A stretch of DNA of 64,000 nt from Trachythela sp. YZ-2020 (lineage: Eukaryota; Cnidaria; Anthozoa; Malacalcyonacea; Clavulariidae). Made by a program: the position numbers and the translations under genes. Position 1 is the stretch's first letter. Each line of letters begins with the position of its first letter. The notes beneath the pieces are model-generated. The model searched no databases and was not told where the DNA came from. It was given only the letters and a program-made list of their open reading frames with translations. The stretch lies in NCBI GenBank assembly GCA_016169945.1, contig JADLSH010000185.1, positions 496,001 through 560,000 of the forward strand, read 5' to 3'. Of the stretch, positions 11,482 to 22,869 are shown piece by piece.

Positions 11482-12840
11482 ATGAAAACTGAAACTGGAA
11501 GTCAACCACCGGCCAAAAGGAAAAAAGTTCAGAAAAAAGTAACAAGCTTTTTCTCAACTAATGCATTTAGTCACTCAGAAAACGAGCAATCAATTGAATT
11601 GAGTGAGCCAACCAGTAGTACAAGTAGCCAACCTGAATTAGATCATGTAGATATTTCACAAAATAATTTGAAAGATTACAATTTAAGTGAAAGTGCAAGA
11701 GATATTGTCGAGACTGGTCAGAGTGGTTCCACTGACAATGCTAGTGCTTTAGCTAACCAATCTTGCAAAACTTCCATAATTTCCCCAGGTACATTCCCCA
11801 GTTGTTGGTCATCAGACCAATACAACTACTTTATGACGACATACCCATGGATTATATGTGAAAATGGAAATATTGGATGCAACATTTGCAAAAGAGTGAA
11901 ATTGCTGGGTCTAGGAGCATCTAGTGCGCAAAGTAGACACTTGAGTAGTGAATGGAGTACATGCTCTGTGCGCAGGGATGGAGAGAAGGCAGTAGCACAG
12001 AAAGCATTGCGAAAAAAGATACAAAATCACGCACAATCTCAGGCGCACATTGCCGAAAGTAACATTCTAGCTGAACAAAAAGAAAGAAAAATTGAGACTG
12101 CATCACTCAAGAGTGTTGAACATTCAAGAGAACTAACAGAGAGATGTTTGCGGACCGCAAATTTTGTTGGCTACCATAACCAACCATTCACGGACTATCG
12201 AGAACTTGTCACACTGCATAGCACAAATGGGATCGAGCTTGGGTCAATTTTACATTCCAGGTTCAGTTGCACGCAGATGATTGAATGTATCGCGGACACT
12301 CTGAGAAAAAAATATGTAAAACAATTAAGGACAATGTCAACGTCTTCATCAAAGAAAGCATGTCTTATTATTTACATGCGTGCAGTAATTTTCGAAGTTC
12401 CTGAGAACGTTTTTCTTGACATCAGTGAATTAGAAGGTCAAGATACAGAATCTATCGTCAAGTGTATTCTTACGACGCTGTCAGAGTTCGGGTTTGACAA
12501 GGATTACTTATCGAAGAATCTCATTGCATTTACAAGCGATGGAGCCTCTGTCATACTTGGAGTACAGAGCGGCGTAGGGGCAAGGAAAAATTCCCTGCCT
12601 TGCTTCTGTGGCACTGTATAAATCACCGCCTAGAGCTGGCTATCTCAGATGCAGTATCGTCAATAAATGACTTCTAACGAATACAAGCATTTTTCGATAA
12701 AATATATTCTGTGTACTCCTATTCTTCCAAGTTACAACGGCAACTTTGTGAAATATCAACAGATCTTGACTTACAGCAGAAGAAGATTGTGATTAAATCC
12801 AATTTGCCATTAACGCGCGTGTCACCTCCTAACCTTTTGT
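11482..12840 (+). pseudogene. hAT-type transposase (KIAA1586/ZMYM-like), broken
   Basis: The ORF opens with ATG and a basic, NLS-like start (PPAKRKKVQKK). A low-complexity acidic linker follows, then a zinc-finger-like block (FPSCWSSDQYNYFMTTYPW, NGNIGCNICKR) and a coiled, K/R/E-rich stretch. The RNase H-like region has FTSDGASVILG near residue 350. At about 12582 a frameshift ends the long frame. In the next frame coding continues with LLLWHCINHRLELAISDAV, the conserved HxxHRLEL block of this family, followed by an in-frame TAA in SINDF*RIQAFF and more homologous sequence to about 12840. The C-terminal dimerisation region is missing. Proteins of this type are annotated in animals as KIAA1586-like or zinc-finger MYM-like and descend from hAT transposons. 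The family name is from memory of motifs and not from a search. Confidence 0.8.
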
Positions 12841-13145
12841 AAAGACATCGGAACAAAAATATATGGCCCAGAAGGAGGGAGAAGTTTTTATATCTGACTT
12901 TTGTCGTCATGTCATGTAAAGCGACAAGTATATAAATAGAGAGTATATATAATTATTCGAAAGATCTTTATAGATACCAGCCTCCATATATACCTTAAAT
13001 TTCGCGTTCAACGCCAGTAATTTTAACGCTTTTGTTTTGCGAATTCGCTTCAGAGAATGCTAGAAATGCAGTAATCGAGCTTCAAAACTAGGAATCAGAA
13101 ACGTGATTATGGCGACGTCCAACTCCTGATGTTTCGCAAACGCCA
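12841..13145. other. gap between transposon remnants
   Basis: AT-rich sequence with no gene, repeat tail or inverted repeat recognised. Confidence 0.4.
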
Positions 13146-13149
13146 CTTA

Positions 13150-13830
13150 GTATATATAAATTGAAAAGTGCCGTTCTTTGAAAATCTGCTGCACTCGCCC
13201 TCTCATCGTTCCGGTGTCCCTGTCATTGCCAGACATAAGAGGTAGAGAATCGAACCTACTATACTTCCTTGAGTCCCTCCGGAGGACACTGGTCTTTGCG
13301 ACTAGGTTGCGCCGAGAATAGTAACGCGCTGCTGAAGGCCACGCAGATATGATGAAGGCCAAAAGAGATCCATTATTAACAAACTGTCCAAATTTGTCAA
13401 AGAGAACAGTGTGATTGACTTTGTCGAATGCTCCTCACATTTCCTTGAAGATTGTATCAGTTTGCTTACCAGACTCGAACAGAACACCATTGTATTGCAA
13501 CTGCAGTAGTTGCATGGGTTGTGCCTGATCTTCCTGGGATAAATCCGATCTATTAACAAGTCACCAACGCCAACAGTTGGTCGCTCACTTACGGCTGAAT
13601 ACACAACGGATATTGAAAACGATGCAAAGGAGATAAATGGGACAATAGTATTCAGCATGCATGTACTGATCACCTTTCTTGAAGATTGTTTGGCAGCTTC
13701 CACAATAAATTCTGGTAAAGACATATATTGGACATATGGTGCCGGAATTTCATGGGCAATTTAGTTTAGTACTCTGGGTGGTATACCGTCAGGACCTGCA
13801 TCTATATGCATGTTAAAATTGAGGAGGACA
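13150..13830 (-). pseudogene. degraded LINE reverse transcriptase
   Basis: Read on the minus strand in shifting frames, the segment gives AGPDGIPPRVLN, then a motif A block ending in AFDKVNHTVLFDKF, then YLRGLQQRVTILGAT and PVSSGGTQGS. These are landmarks of a Jockey/CR1-group reverse transcriptase, where the last corresponds to the conserved SSGVPQGS block. Several frameshifts and stops lie between them, and the YADD region is not visible. The 5' and 3' limits are not sharp. It belongs to a different subfamily from the LINEs at 3.0 kb and 34.3 kb. Confidence 0.75.
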
Positions 13831-13849
13831 ATTGGGACGTCCTCGACAA

Positions 13850-15070
13850 AAAGAAGTTTAATTTCGATAGAGTAGATTCGCGTGCGGAAATCGATGTAAG
13901 AGTGTTTAACGTCGCTTTGGATTCAATCCATGTAGCCGAAATTACGAATTAGTCTATGTTTGTAGGCTATGCCAGCCGCGGACGCTTTGATGCTTGTCAT
14001 GCAAAGACAGATCTCGCACGCCTATGCTGGCTCGCTTTCATTCATGGGCCAGCGATGGAAGAACAGTAAAAGACAAATGCGTACAACAGCTAAAATGCAC
14101 TGCAATTGCGTGTTGTAAGTTAAACTCGTATTATATATTGGGATGTGAAGCACCTAAAATATACATGTACGTGCCACTTGAAACTGTTTATATACTGCAG
14201 CAAATAACTTCGGAAAACCTAAGGATATTTCAATTCCAAGATGTAAGATTTGAAATTTGACATACGTAACCGGCGACAAAATATGTGCCATTGAATTAAA
14301 AACTTTATAAATTTGTACAAAATCGTCTTTTAGCGTCACACTAATGCGGCAGCGAAAACCGCAACTACTCAATTCAAAATATGAATTTGCAAAGGCGTAT
14401 GTATATTGTAAGCTGTGGGTTTTTAGGATCAAACTACCTAAAAAATTGAACAAGAACTGCGACTTTTTGAGGGATTAGACTTAATCTGGAAGTTAGTGGA
14501 CGGGACGGGGCGAGTGGAGTTTGCGTAACTTCCTACAGACCCGCAGCTTATCGTGTATATTCAGTATGCTACATACACTAGCCCCACGTGTTCAGTATAT
14601 TAATATTGTGTAGTATCAACAATTTTACAGTCTATCGTATGGTTCATATCTCATATGTCGCACCGCGTTTGAAGAGCTCCTAACGTAAACCGAATGCATC
14701 GCTTGTAGGTGCAAGTAACACCTAACAAAATGCAGTTGGCTCAGAAAATTCGAATTTTATCCCCCTATACAAAGATCCCATTTGCAGCCTTAGTTGCTTG
14801 CTTCAGTCACGCTCCACATTTCAAACTTAGTGAAACGTTTCATTGGACATTTGGTTTCATTTGGATTCAAAGACCTTTCATGCCAATTTTACGCGTGGCG
14901 CTAGTTGTTTACAATGACGAACAACCGGCCAAAAAGAACGAGAAATAGTCCGAAGAGGTTAGAAACGTTGGCAAAGAAAAAGAAAAAGTCATTTTTAAGT
15001 AATGCGTTTTAGGCGATTTAAAGCGATTTAAAAAATAATACATGCTAATTAAATATGCAACTAAGGACAC
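13850..15070. other. unassigned stretch with a short basic ORF
   Basis: No domain is recognised. A short plus-strand ORF from ATG near 14914 (MTNNRPKRTRNSPKRLETLA...) ends at about 15012 in KKSFLSNAF. It resembles the basic start of the hAT protein at 11482 and may be the remnant of another copy. Sequence at about 14390-14450 resembles one arm of the foldback at 36.1-36.3 kb. Confidence 0.3.
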
Positions 15071-15074
15071 TTGA

Positions 15075-15732
15075 GGAGGCTCCCTACAGTTTTAATTCTG
15101 TAGCTCGCAAATGTGCTCTAAGGTCCATTATTTGCTCATTTTGCAAGACTTGGTTCACGAGACTTGGCCATCAGATTGCCACAATATTGCGGATTACGAA
15201 GAACAAGAAATGTTTCTAAATATTTACGTTCCCATGGTAACAACGCGATTTAGAGATTGTCGTATTTTTATCTTCTTTCTTAATTTTTTGGATTTTCCTT
15301 CTGTAAAGCTTTTTTAATTTTTGCACACGAGCACCTAAAGTACAAAGTATTGAAATATGTAAATCTCAAAAAACCCGTTTTTTTTGCAATAAAAAAAAAT
15401 TTGGCTCGGAGGAATTTTTTAAAATTATATATTTTATGCATTTTATGATTTCTGTATCGCATGCAAATTAAAACAAAATTACCGAAGGAAACAGGAGAAA
15501 AATGTATTTATAGTTTGTGTGTGACGTCAGAAAAATCAGGATTTCATTTTTCACGCGAGACAAGACTTCGAACACCCACGCATGTGGACAACGAAATTTT
15601 GGCGCAATCGTGATTCGTGAACTCGTGATATAAACTATAAAAGTTTGTTATAACAAGGTTTGTTTAAAGGTTTGTTTATCCCAGGCGTGAACAAAATCCT
15701 GCGACACAGAATTAAAACTGTAGGGAGCCTCC
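15075..15732. mobile_element. MITE with 27-bp terminal inverted repeats
   Basis: The left end ggaggctccctacagtttta (continuing to 15101) is the exact reverse complement of the right end at 15706-15732. The 658-bp interior has no convincing ORF. Flanks are TTGA on the left and TTAA on the right, consistent with a mutated 4-bp TTAA-like duplication. A piggyBac-related MITE is possible but unproven. Confidence 0.85.
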
Positions 15733-15744
15733 TTAAGCAAAATA

Positions 15745-16305
15745 CGTTATAGTTATTCAAAGCAATTTACATATGTGTTGAACTTACCAATTAAGCTTGA
15801 CTTTACGTTGCATAATTATATAGTATTTCATTTCCGTGTGTATATTTAACTAAAACTCAACTTTGATTAATATTTATTTCAATTCCCTTCGATATAAGTA
15901 CAGTATTTATAGAAATTCACGATATTAAAATTTAGCTGATATAAAGTTTCCCAAAATTGAAGAATAAATTTCCGCTCGATAGTCTGAGAGAAGTCTCCCT
16001 CCGTGGTGGCTAACATGAAGTATCTAAATGAATTAATAATGCCAGGTTTTGGTATCAAATAAGACAATAGATAAAACATTTCCAACATGTTCAATGGAGA
16101 ACATAATTTAACATTTGCCTGCCTTAAAAATGTGAACCAGACAAGGCCGACGACGTTTCTTCACTGTTGAAATAAATATTAAATGTTGTGCACTTGTAAA
16201 CGTAGGAAACCAACTGTGCAAAATCTAGAGTATGTTAGAAAAATAAACAACAAAATTATATCTGTGATTCTCAGTTGCAGATAAATTAACGTAATTTTTA
16301 AGGAT
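15745..16305 (-). repeat. short copy of the 38.2-42.0 kb repeat family, inverted
   Basis: The reverse complement matches sequence at about 38190-38260, 38750-38950 and 41695-42040, but the 2.74-kb foldback element found there is absent. This copy therefore gives an empty-site comparison for that insertion. Confidence 0.75.
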
Positions 16306-16319
16306 ACCGTATATACTCC

Positions 16320-16890
16320 ACTTAAGCGATCCCCTACTAAACATTCTTACCCTGTAATTTATAGGTCACTTCACCATTTTCAATAAAGAAAAACATGTGT
16401 ACTTACTCATTAAAATTGACGAATTGTTCTAATCTGGATGTGTATGTCATTCACAATAGTCGTATAGTAATAACTACTTCTTAGCCGAAAGTGAGGTCTT
16501 TAGGGTAAAATATTAAACGGAGGTCTTGCCGTATTGACCGAACGATAGCGAGGTCAATAACGACAAGACCGAGGTTTAATATTTTATCGTAAAGATCGAA
16601 CGTTTGAGGTTAATAAGCAGTTTATTATATGCCACAACCATAAGTAGTAAAATACGTAGTTTATTATATGGTTTGTTTTTGTCGTAATGCTCCGCAGGGC
16701 ATTGCGTGATTTTCCGGACCGCTGATTAGCCAATCATATCGCGTAAACTACAGGAACTACTGTAGCTCTTGCCATGTAATAATTATACTTATCGAAATAG
16801 ATCAAAAGTTGAAAACAAACTAATTCTTTCTGTCCTGACTTTTTCCTTTTTGAATATAAGGATTCTTATATCATATTATAGAGACCTACT
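16320..16890 (+). repeat. dispersed repeat shared with about 37020-37440
   Basis: Shares cccctactaaac, ccctgtaatttatagg, gtcattcacaatagtcgtat and tatcatattata blocks in the same order with 37030-37440. The hairpin MITE at 16461-16790 interrupts this copy but not the other one. Confidence 0.7.
16461..16790 (+). mobile_element. hairpin MITE family, copy A
   Basis: Contains a long imperfect hairpin (about 16503-16600) built from ggtcttgccgtattgacc and its complement, then tttattatatgg motifs and an end like cttgccatgtaat. Related copies lie at 42706-43685 and 55240-55480. The repeat at 37353 lacks it. TAAT on both sides is a plausible target duplication. Confidence 0.75.
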
Positions 16891-16899
16891 GTATGATGG

Positions 16900-18960
16900 A
16901 TTATTATTATTATTATTATTATTCATCTTATTTAAAAACGGTAGCCCTTCAGATTAAACTGCTTTTCAAGGGGCCGTTAGGATATTTACAAATATGAAAA
17001 ATCTATTATACATACTGACTATATAAAAAAAGAAAGCCCATGCAGTGAACACTATATATAAAACTTAGAATGAATCACGTATATAACTAGAAATAGTATG
17101 TTATGTTAACCCTCCCAGACCCAAAAATTACTCCTTCGGATCAGAATCCGCCCCACAGGTGGTTGTCACACACTATTTCTCTCCAAATTGGTGAAATAGT
17201 TGTGGATTAAAGTTTTGAAGTTACTTATGGAGAGCTCTTTGTAGTTGTTGGCAACATCATTTGGAAGATTGTTCCATGATGCAGCACCTCGATATGAAAA
17301 CGATTTCTTCAAGAAGTCTGTTTTAGGTTTTTCCAAGTAAAGTTTACAGTCATTACTTCTTAACGGGTACATATCATTTTGGCAAATTTTAAAGATGTTA
17401 GTCATACATTCTGGCAGTTGGCCTTGTAAGGCCTTAAATGTCATTATCATTTCTCTTTTCTTAAGAGTGGTTTCAATTGGTTCCCAGTGTAAAATATTAA
17501 ATATATCTTTCGATCTTACTTCGTAAGTTGACCCTGTGATAATTCTAGCCGCTCGTTTTGCATTTTTAAAAGCTTGTCAGTATGTGTACGACTGCCATCA
17601 TTCCACACATTGGAGCAATAGGTAAAGTGAGGTAAGACTAGTGAGTTGTACATGTTAATTAACACGTTTTGGCTAACAAATCGTTTGGCTCGTCTTAATA
17701 AGGCAATGCTCTTGGATAGTTTTTGCATTGAAGATCATTGTGTTTATGCCATCTCAATTCATCGTCTAAAGTAATTCCCAGTACTTTTTTATTGGTTACC
17801 TGTTTGATGTTATGATTACCAATCAGTATACATGGGTCATGTGAAATTGTTTCAATTTTCGTTTAGAGGCTATTAGCATAAATTCAGTTTTTAACGTTTA
17901 AAGTAAGCTTGTTTGCTATTAACCAGTTATTGACGTTGTGCAAATCATTGTTTAGTTTCACTTCTATGTCCGCAGGTGAATTACCAATGCTTGATATATT
18001 TGTGTCATCTGCAAACATAGATGCCTCTGTTTGTTCGAGACAGTTAGGAAGATCGTTTATGTACAATGAGAATAATAACGGTCCTAAGTTTGATCCTGTG
18101 GGACTCCGCAACTTATCTTTTCAGTTGGGAATTTGTACCTTGACTGTACATAATTGACTCCTATTGGTTAAGTACGATTTGAAGAAGTTAGGGCTACACC
18201 TTTAACTCCGTATAGTTCAAGTTTAGCAAGAAGGATTTTGTGGTCGACTGTATCGAATGCCTTTTTGAGATCAAGAAACAAGACACCATTTATTAAGCCT
18301 TTATCCATATTCATTAAATATTCATTGGTTGTTTGCAAAAGAGCAGTTTCAGTAGAGTGATATTTACGGAAGCCAGATTGGCGTTTTGTAATTATTTTGT
18401 TGTCATTCAGAAAATTGAGAAGTTGGTTATAAACTATTTTCTCTAACATTTTTGAAATTGCCGATATGACGGATATAGGTCTGTATTTCCGCATTCATTT
18501 TTGTCACCTTCCTTATAGATAGGCGTAACCTTAGCCTGTTTTAAGTCGTCTGGAAGTATACCAACGTCTAGGATCAGGTTAAAAATATAAAGCAAGGTTT
18601 CACATATGGTATAGCCTGCAGCCTTTAACAGTTTGTTTGTGATTTTGTCGAGTCCTGCAGCTTTCCCTAATTTTATACCATCTAGTCTTCTGCATAATTC
18701 TATTGGTGAAATTTGTCTAAATGTAAACTTGTTAGAATTAGCAGTAATATATTGAAGTGGGTCTACATTACTTGCTGGTATAGTTTGTGCAAGCTTAGGG
18801 CCTATTTCACAAAAATAATTATTAAACTCGTTTGCTATATTATCGTTACCAGTAATTGTTTGTCCATTAACTGTGATCTGGTTGATTGTTGTTGTAGTCG
18901 TTCTCCTGTTGAGTAAATGATTGATAGTATGTAACTTACTGTGTTTCGGTTATAATCAAT
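16900..18960 (-). pseudogene. CR1/Jockey-group LINE, reverse transcriptase and 3' UTR
   Basis: The minus strand carries a 5'-truncated non-LTR element. From high to low coordinates come a linker with KAAGLDKITNKLLK, the block YRPISVISAISKMLEKIVY, QSGFRKYHSTETALLQ, the motif A block LFLDLKKAFDTVDHKIL (18494-18168), then LGPLLFSLYINDLP and the catalytic FADDTN (18111-17884). Next are the thumb and C-terminal regions MQKLSKSIALLRRAKRF and SFSYRGAASWNNLP (to 17166). Stops and frameshifts separate these blocks. The 3' UTR runs to about 16900 and ends in a short (AAT)n tail, seen as (ATT)n on the plus strand at about 16901-16924. No endonuclease domain is present, so truncation at reverse transcription is likely. 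Confidence 0.9.
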
Positions 18961-20479
18961 AAGCATGTAACTTACCCTGTTTCGGCTAAGCCCCTACCTC
19001 CAGCAAGCCCCCCTCGAATAGGCTCCCAAACCTGTCTGAAATAAAAAACCCAGAAGCGCACCCACCCACCCTCCTCGGGAAAAGGCGTTTATAAAGGATG
19101 TACAATTTTTAGTATTTTATTTTAGTTGGCGAGTTTAGGAGTTGGTCAGTTTAGAAAAAGCATTTTCCTTCAACACTATTGCTGTATACAATCAAAATGG
19201 TGGAATAATTTTCACAAATCCAGAATTATGTCCTGATTATTTGCCAGTACAAGGAAGTATTTGCTGTTGATTTCAACCATTCTTTTAAGTCAAGATGATC
19301 CTTCAGTTTCCTGTCAGTTTTGTCAACCAACTGGGGTCTGTGTTGAGTTTGATTGTGTAATGAGTTTAATCGAGTTCGATTACAACATGTGCGGGATGCG
19401 GCGACTAGACATTTCACAAACATCCCAAGGTTCTGTCATATCACTCCGATTTAAAACAGCCTTCTTTGGTTGCAGGGGCCAAACGTAAGGGGGGTATGGG
19501 GCGTGTGACTCTTTCCAAAATACAAAAAATCTCGATTGGCAGGGCAATGAAAGGTCTTGCAGGGAAACAAAGTCATGGTGCAGTTGCGCGAAGGATTTAA
19601 AAAAAAAGAAAGAAAGACTAAAAGAACAAGATTAGTTGAACTAAAAAATGCATTTCCTACGTAATTTTTTAGTTTTACGTAAGAAGATTTTGATTCTGTA
19701 TTGATTTTGTAGAGATCAATACAAAATACGATGAATACTGCTCCAAAACATATCAATTATATATAATAATTAGTACGAATTGTCAATAAGTGACCTTAGC
19801 ACCTGATCACAGCAGTATATACATTACATGCTGAATTTTTAGGTGCGGCTTTTCAGATCGATTTTTTAAAAACTATTAATGTTTAAGATATTAAATGGGG
19901 CACTTTCTTCTCTTCTTCAGTCTTTGCAGTAAATAATGTTTACAGTTCTATTGTTTTACAAAGACAGGAACTTAATCAATGTTTTTCGGTGTCTATCTGT
20001 TCCTGATTGCATTGTCCATTTATTAATTTGCTTTGGCCTTGGGATTTGAGTTCAATCTGAACTTAATTTTAATGGAGCCACGGTCATGTCCATAATTTTA
20101 GCCGTCCTAGTAGTTCCTTTTTCAAAATTTCCTAGGTACCGTTTCCTAGGTACGATCGGTAGGTTTGGTGGTCAGCAGTATTTCGTTCGGCCAAATATTT
20201 TGAAAAGATTTCTTAGCTTGTCACATTGCTTTTAAATCTTCCACCAAAGTGCATGAAATGGCATTTCAGAGACTGTAGATTTCAAAATTTTCTGAGGACC
20301 ATGCCTCCATACCCTCTTAAAGGCCTCGCTCCTTCCGCACTCAATACTGGTGTTACTGCACTCTCGGAGATCTTTAGCCCCCTCAATTAAAAAAAAATAT
20401 GCTCCGAGGTCCCTCATAGCGCTGCGGGGCTCATAGGTTTTGGCAGGGCAATTCTACCAGACACCCACCCCCCGAACAA
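18961..20479. other. no supported gene; C-rich taagcccc-type sequence at the left
   Basis: 18970-19060 is rich in cccc and aagcccc motifs like those at 51690-51955. Short ORFs on both strands at 19226-19756 overlap each other and carry no recognised motif. Confidence 0.4.
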
Positions 20480-20908
20480 AAAGTGGTAGTTTCGCCCCTG
20501 ATTGGTTGCCAGTTCGTTACCGTATTGAATTTAAGATATTGCCTTTTAACGTTTAAGTGCTTGCATGGTTTAAGGCCACGGTACTTGCGTGATTTGTTAT
20601 CTATCGCTAAGCCCACTAAGTATATAGTCTTCGCTCTTACAATGAATTATCTCTAGTTCCAGTGAGTGCGAATTGTAAAATAGCACTGGGAGATAGAGCG
20701 TTCCAGTCTGCTGCTCCCAAACTATGGAACAAACTACCAAGCAATATATTAATATTTTATACATAGATTTGTTTTATTATTGTTGTTAAGTGCAATAGGA
20801 TATTAGGTATAACGGTTTTAACAGTGTAATGCGCACATGGACATATTTCAATGTAATATGCGCAATATAAATGTAACAAATTATTATTATTAAATTATTA
20901 ATTATTAT
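20480..20908 (+). pseudogene. LINE 3' end with (ATT)n tail
   Basis: The decayed plus-strand reading contains DWLPVRYRIEFKIL and SLRSYNELSLVPVS, then GDRAFQSAAPKLWNKLPSNI. This is the conserved C-terminal tail of CR1/L2-group LINE ORF2 proteins. Several stops interrupt it. A short 3' UTR follows and ends in (ATT)n at about 20883-20908. Only the last tenth or so of an element is present. Confidence 0.8.
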
Positions 20909-21229
20909 TCACTTTGCAATTCCTGGACAGGATGTTTCAAAATATTCTCCACTGCAGTTTACACTGCCCAACAACTCAGTGCAATTGGTAAATTGTGTAC
21001 TGTAACCTTTTCGGTATACGACAAGCACGAGAAGCAGCAAAGTTACAAGCAGTGTTCCCTTGATGAAGCAATTCTTCTTGTTGAATCGTGCCTGGATGTT
21101 CTTCGTGGTAACGAAACTGATTCGAAACTCATATGACAAGTCACTAAAATCACTGAATGGTCCCGAAGGAAGCGTCCCTGGAAAATCCGTAGACTCAGAA
21201 AGCTCCAAAAAAGGACAACTAACTGATCA
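20909..21229 (-). CDS. possible exon: single-pass membrane protein, unknown
   Basis: On the minus strand an open frame of about 104 codons has no ATG near its start, so an internal or terminal exon is more likely than a whole gene. A GATCAG|TT acceptor-like site precedes it at about 21226. The N-terminal part is polar (SESTDFPGTLPSGPFSDFSD) and a basic patch follows (ARFNKKNCFIK). Next is one strong hydrophobic segment (GTLLVTLLLLVLVVY), then a short Cys-containing tail with NxT/NxS glycosylation-like sites (FTNCTELL, VNCSGEYF) and a stop. This layout suits a type II membrane protein with the tail outside. It lies next to a LINE tail, so it could also be spurious. Confidence 0.3.
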
Positions 21230-22241
21230 GCAATCTGCCTGGCCGGGCAACAAGTATTATCAATGTACTTAATATCAAGCCACTGCGAGCAGGCAATGCA
21301 ACAGCAGAGGAAATACGTTCCTTGCGTGACTGGGTTCTGTCGTCTGGTGCAGCGGTGAAACAAAGAACTTTAAGACAGGAAAGAACAATGGCGAAAGCGG
21401 GAACCTTTACTTTAATACATGTAAGAAAACATGCCTAAAGTTGCTGATGCGCCACTTGTCCTGTCATATGCATCTAAGTTCTAGCGATGTAGTAGATGAA
21501 AAAGAAGAAGGGGTATACATGTAGCAGTGTATATTCTTCCGGGAGAATACGTTTCCGAATCAGATGAAGAAGAGGAGGCAAATTCAATGTCAAACGGTGA
21601 AGTATGGAGCAAAGTTGGTACCGAGTTGAGGTTTTTGATGCCCATCTCCTGGTCGTTTGGTAGTACTTTAAAATTTCATCGTCGTCTGATGTTTTGAATT
21701 TTCCGTTTCAAGCTGTAAGTACACCATTCTGGACTGCTAACGGACTATACATGCACTATACATGCAGTCCAGGTGTTGTTTTTATTCCATGCATTTTCAA
21801 GTTTTCTATGCAGAGAAAGGCTATACAAACTAACATAGGACAAATCGAAAAGAATATTATGCTTTCGTGGCTGAAATTTTCGGGCTTTAAAAACGATCAT
21901 TGCGATTTAGAGGCCTTTTCTCTTTTTAGACTCTACGAATTTTTTCCTACTTTGGTCAATGGTAGTAAATATATTGTTGCACCTTCTTTGAAAACCTCGC
22001 TAACATTGTAGATCTACCTGTAAATCATAGCTTGCCAAAGCAATATCAGAATAAAGGCTGGATCAAACAATCGGATTGAGGCGTGGTGAGATAACATGAT
22101 TTGAAGTGAAAATTGGTCGGGATGGCGAGATTTCGGAACCCGATACAGGGCCCATTAGTGCGTTTGATGAGGAAAATTTGGTGAAGTCTAGTTAGTTTTC
22201 TGCTTTTCTCACGGATTAGTAGAGTTACGAAATGACGTGCC
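21230..22241. other. no supported gene; short acidic ORF fragments
   Basis: A plus-strand fragment at about 21520-21690 reads LPGEYVSESDEEEEANSMS and then stops. The plus-strand frame 21694-22011 has no motif. Neither can be assigned. Confidence 0.3.
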
Positions 22242-22661
22242 ATGCAAAGTTTATGGACTTTCAAGGTAAATTTTGTCTATTTGGCTAACAATATCAAGGT
22301 TTTAATAAAATTTAAGACTGAATCGAGCACGACCGGAACCGTGGAACCGCTATATTCTGACTACATAAAGCATACCATCAGGTTCGGAAACGTACAAGCC
22401 CTGGGTACTAAGATGTTTTGTGGCGAACGCAATCACGAAGGCACAGCATGCCCGTTCGCAGTTGAGGTGGTTAGCATGATCTCAAATAAATCGAATGAGA
22501 TAAAGAAATCCATTGGCTGCCAAGAAATCAATGATACCGAAATAGGGATTTGTGGAGGGCGTTTGCGTGCCCGCTTATCACAACCCGCACACCCGATAAC
22601 CTATATATACAGAACTTACGGTTACAGCTCAGCAACTGGCCTCTGTAGCTCAGTTGGTTAG
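22242..22661 (+). CDS. hypothetical ORF, unrecognised
   Basis: An ATG-less or ATG-started frame of up to 139 codons includes KFKTESSTTGTVEPLYSDY and GERNHEGTACPFAVEVVSM. Its amino-acid composition is protein-like. The last 20 codons run into the tRNA-like SINE that begins at 22638, so the true end, if it is coding, is earlier. No domain, neighbour or splice signal supports it strongly. Confidence 0.2.
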   Translation: MQSLWTFKVNFVYLANNIKVLIKFKTESSTTGTVEPLYSDYIKHTIRFGNVQALGTKMFCGERNHEGTACPFAVEVVSMISNKSNEIKKSIGCQEINDTEIGICGGRLRARLSQPAHPITYIYRTYGYSSATGLCSSVG

Positions 22662-22700
22662 AGCGCTGCACCGGAATCGCAGGGCCGTCATGGGTTCAAT
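22638..22700 (+). repeat. tRNA-like SINE, 5' half
   Basis: GCCTCTGTAGCTCAGTTGG is a canonical tRNA 5' end with D-arm (GCTC...GAGC). An anticodon-arm region (CTGCACCGGAATCGCAG) follows, then the start of a T-arm ending GGGTTCAAT. The sequence breaks there, where the Harbinger terminal repeat begins. The missing half (TCCTGCCAGAGG) lies at 33546. The anticodon loop lacks the expected T before the anticodon, so this is a SINE or pseudo-tRNA and not a working tRNA. Confidence 0.85.
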
Positions 22701-22724
22701 AGATAGCTTAAGATCTACGACGTC
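22701..22724 (+). repeat. Harbinger left terminal inverted repeat
   Basis: 24 bp identical to the reverse complement of 33519-33542; the two ends diverge immediately after. A related subterminal motif cttaagattcacgacgtcga lies at about 22798. Confidence 0.93.
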
Positions 22725-22869
22725 GACGTCATGCTAGGACGTCAGGGCCGAGCAGAAGACTGGGACTAGGACGTCGTCGTAAATAAACAAACATCTACTT
22801 AAGATTCACGACGTCGACCTTTAAATTTGTAAACATTGTTAATACACATTATAATTATTTTGAAATAAA

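Noticed and set aside
22638..22700. Functional tRNA gene
   Set aside because: It is cut in the T-arm by a transposon, and the anticodon loop is abnormal even after rejoining.
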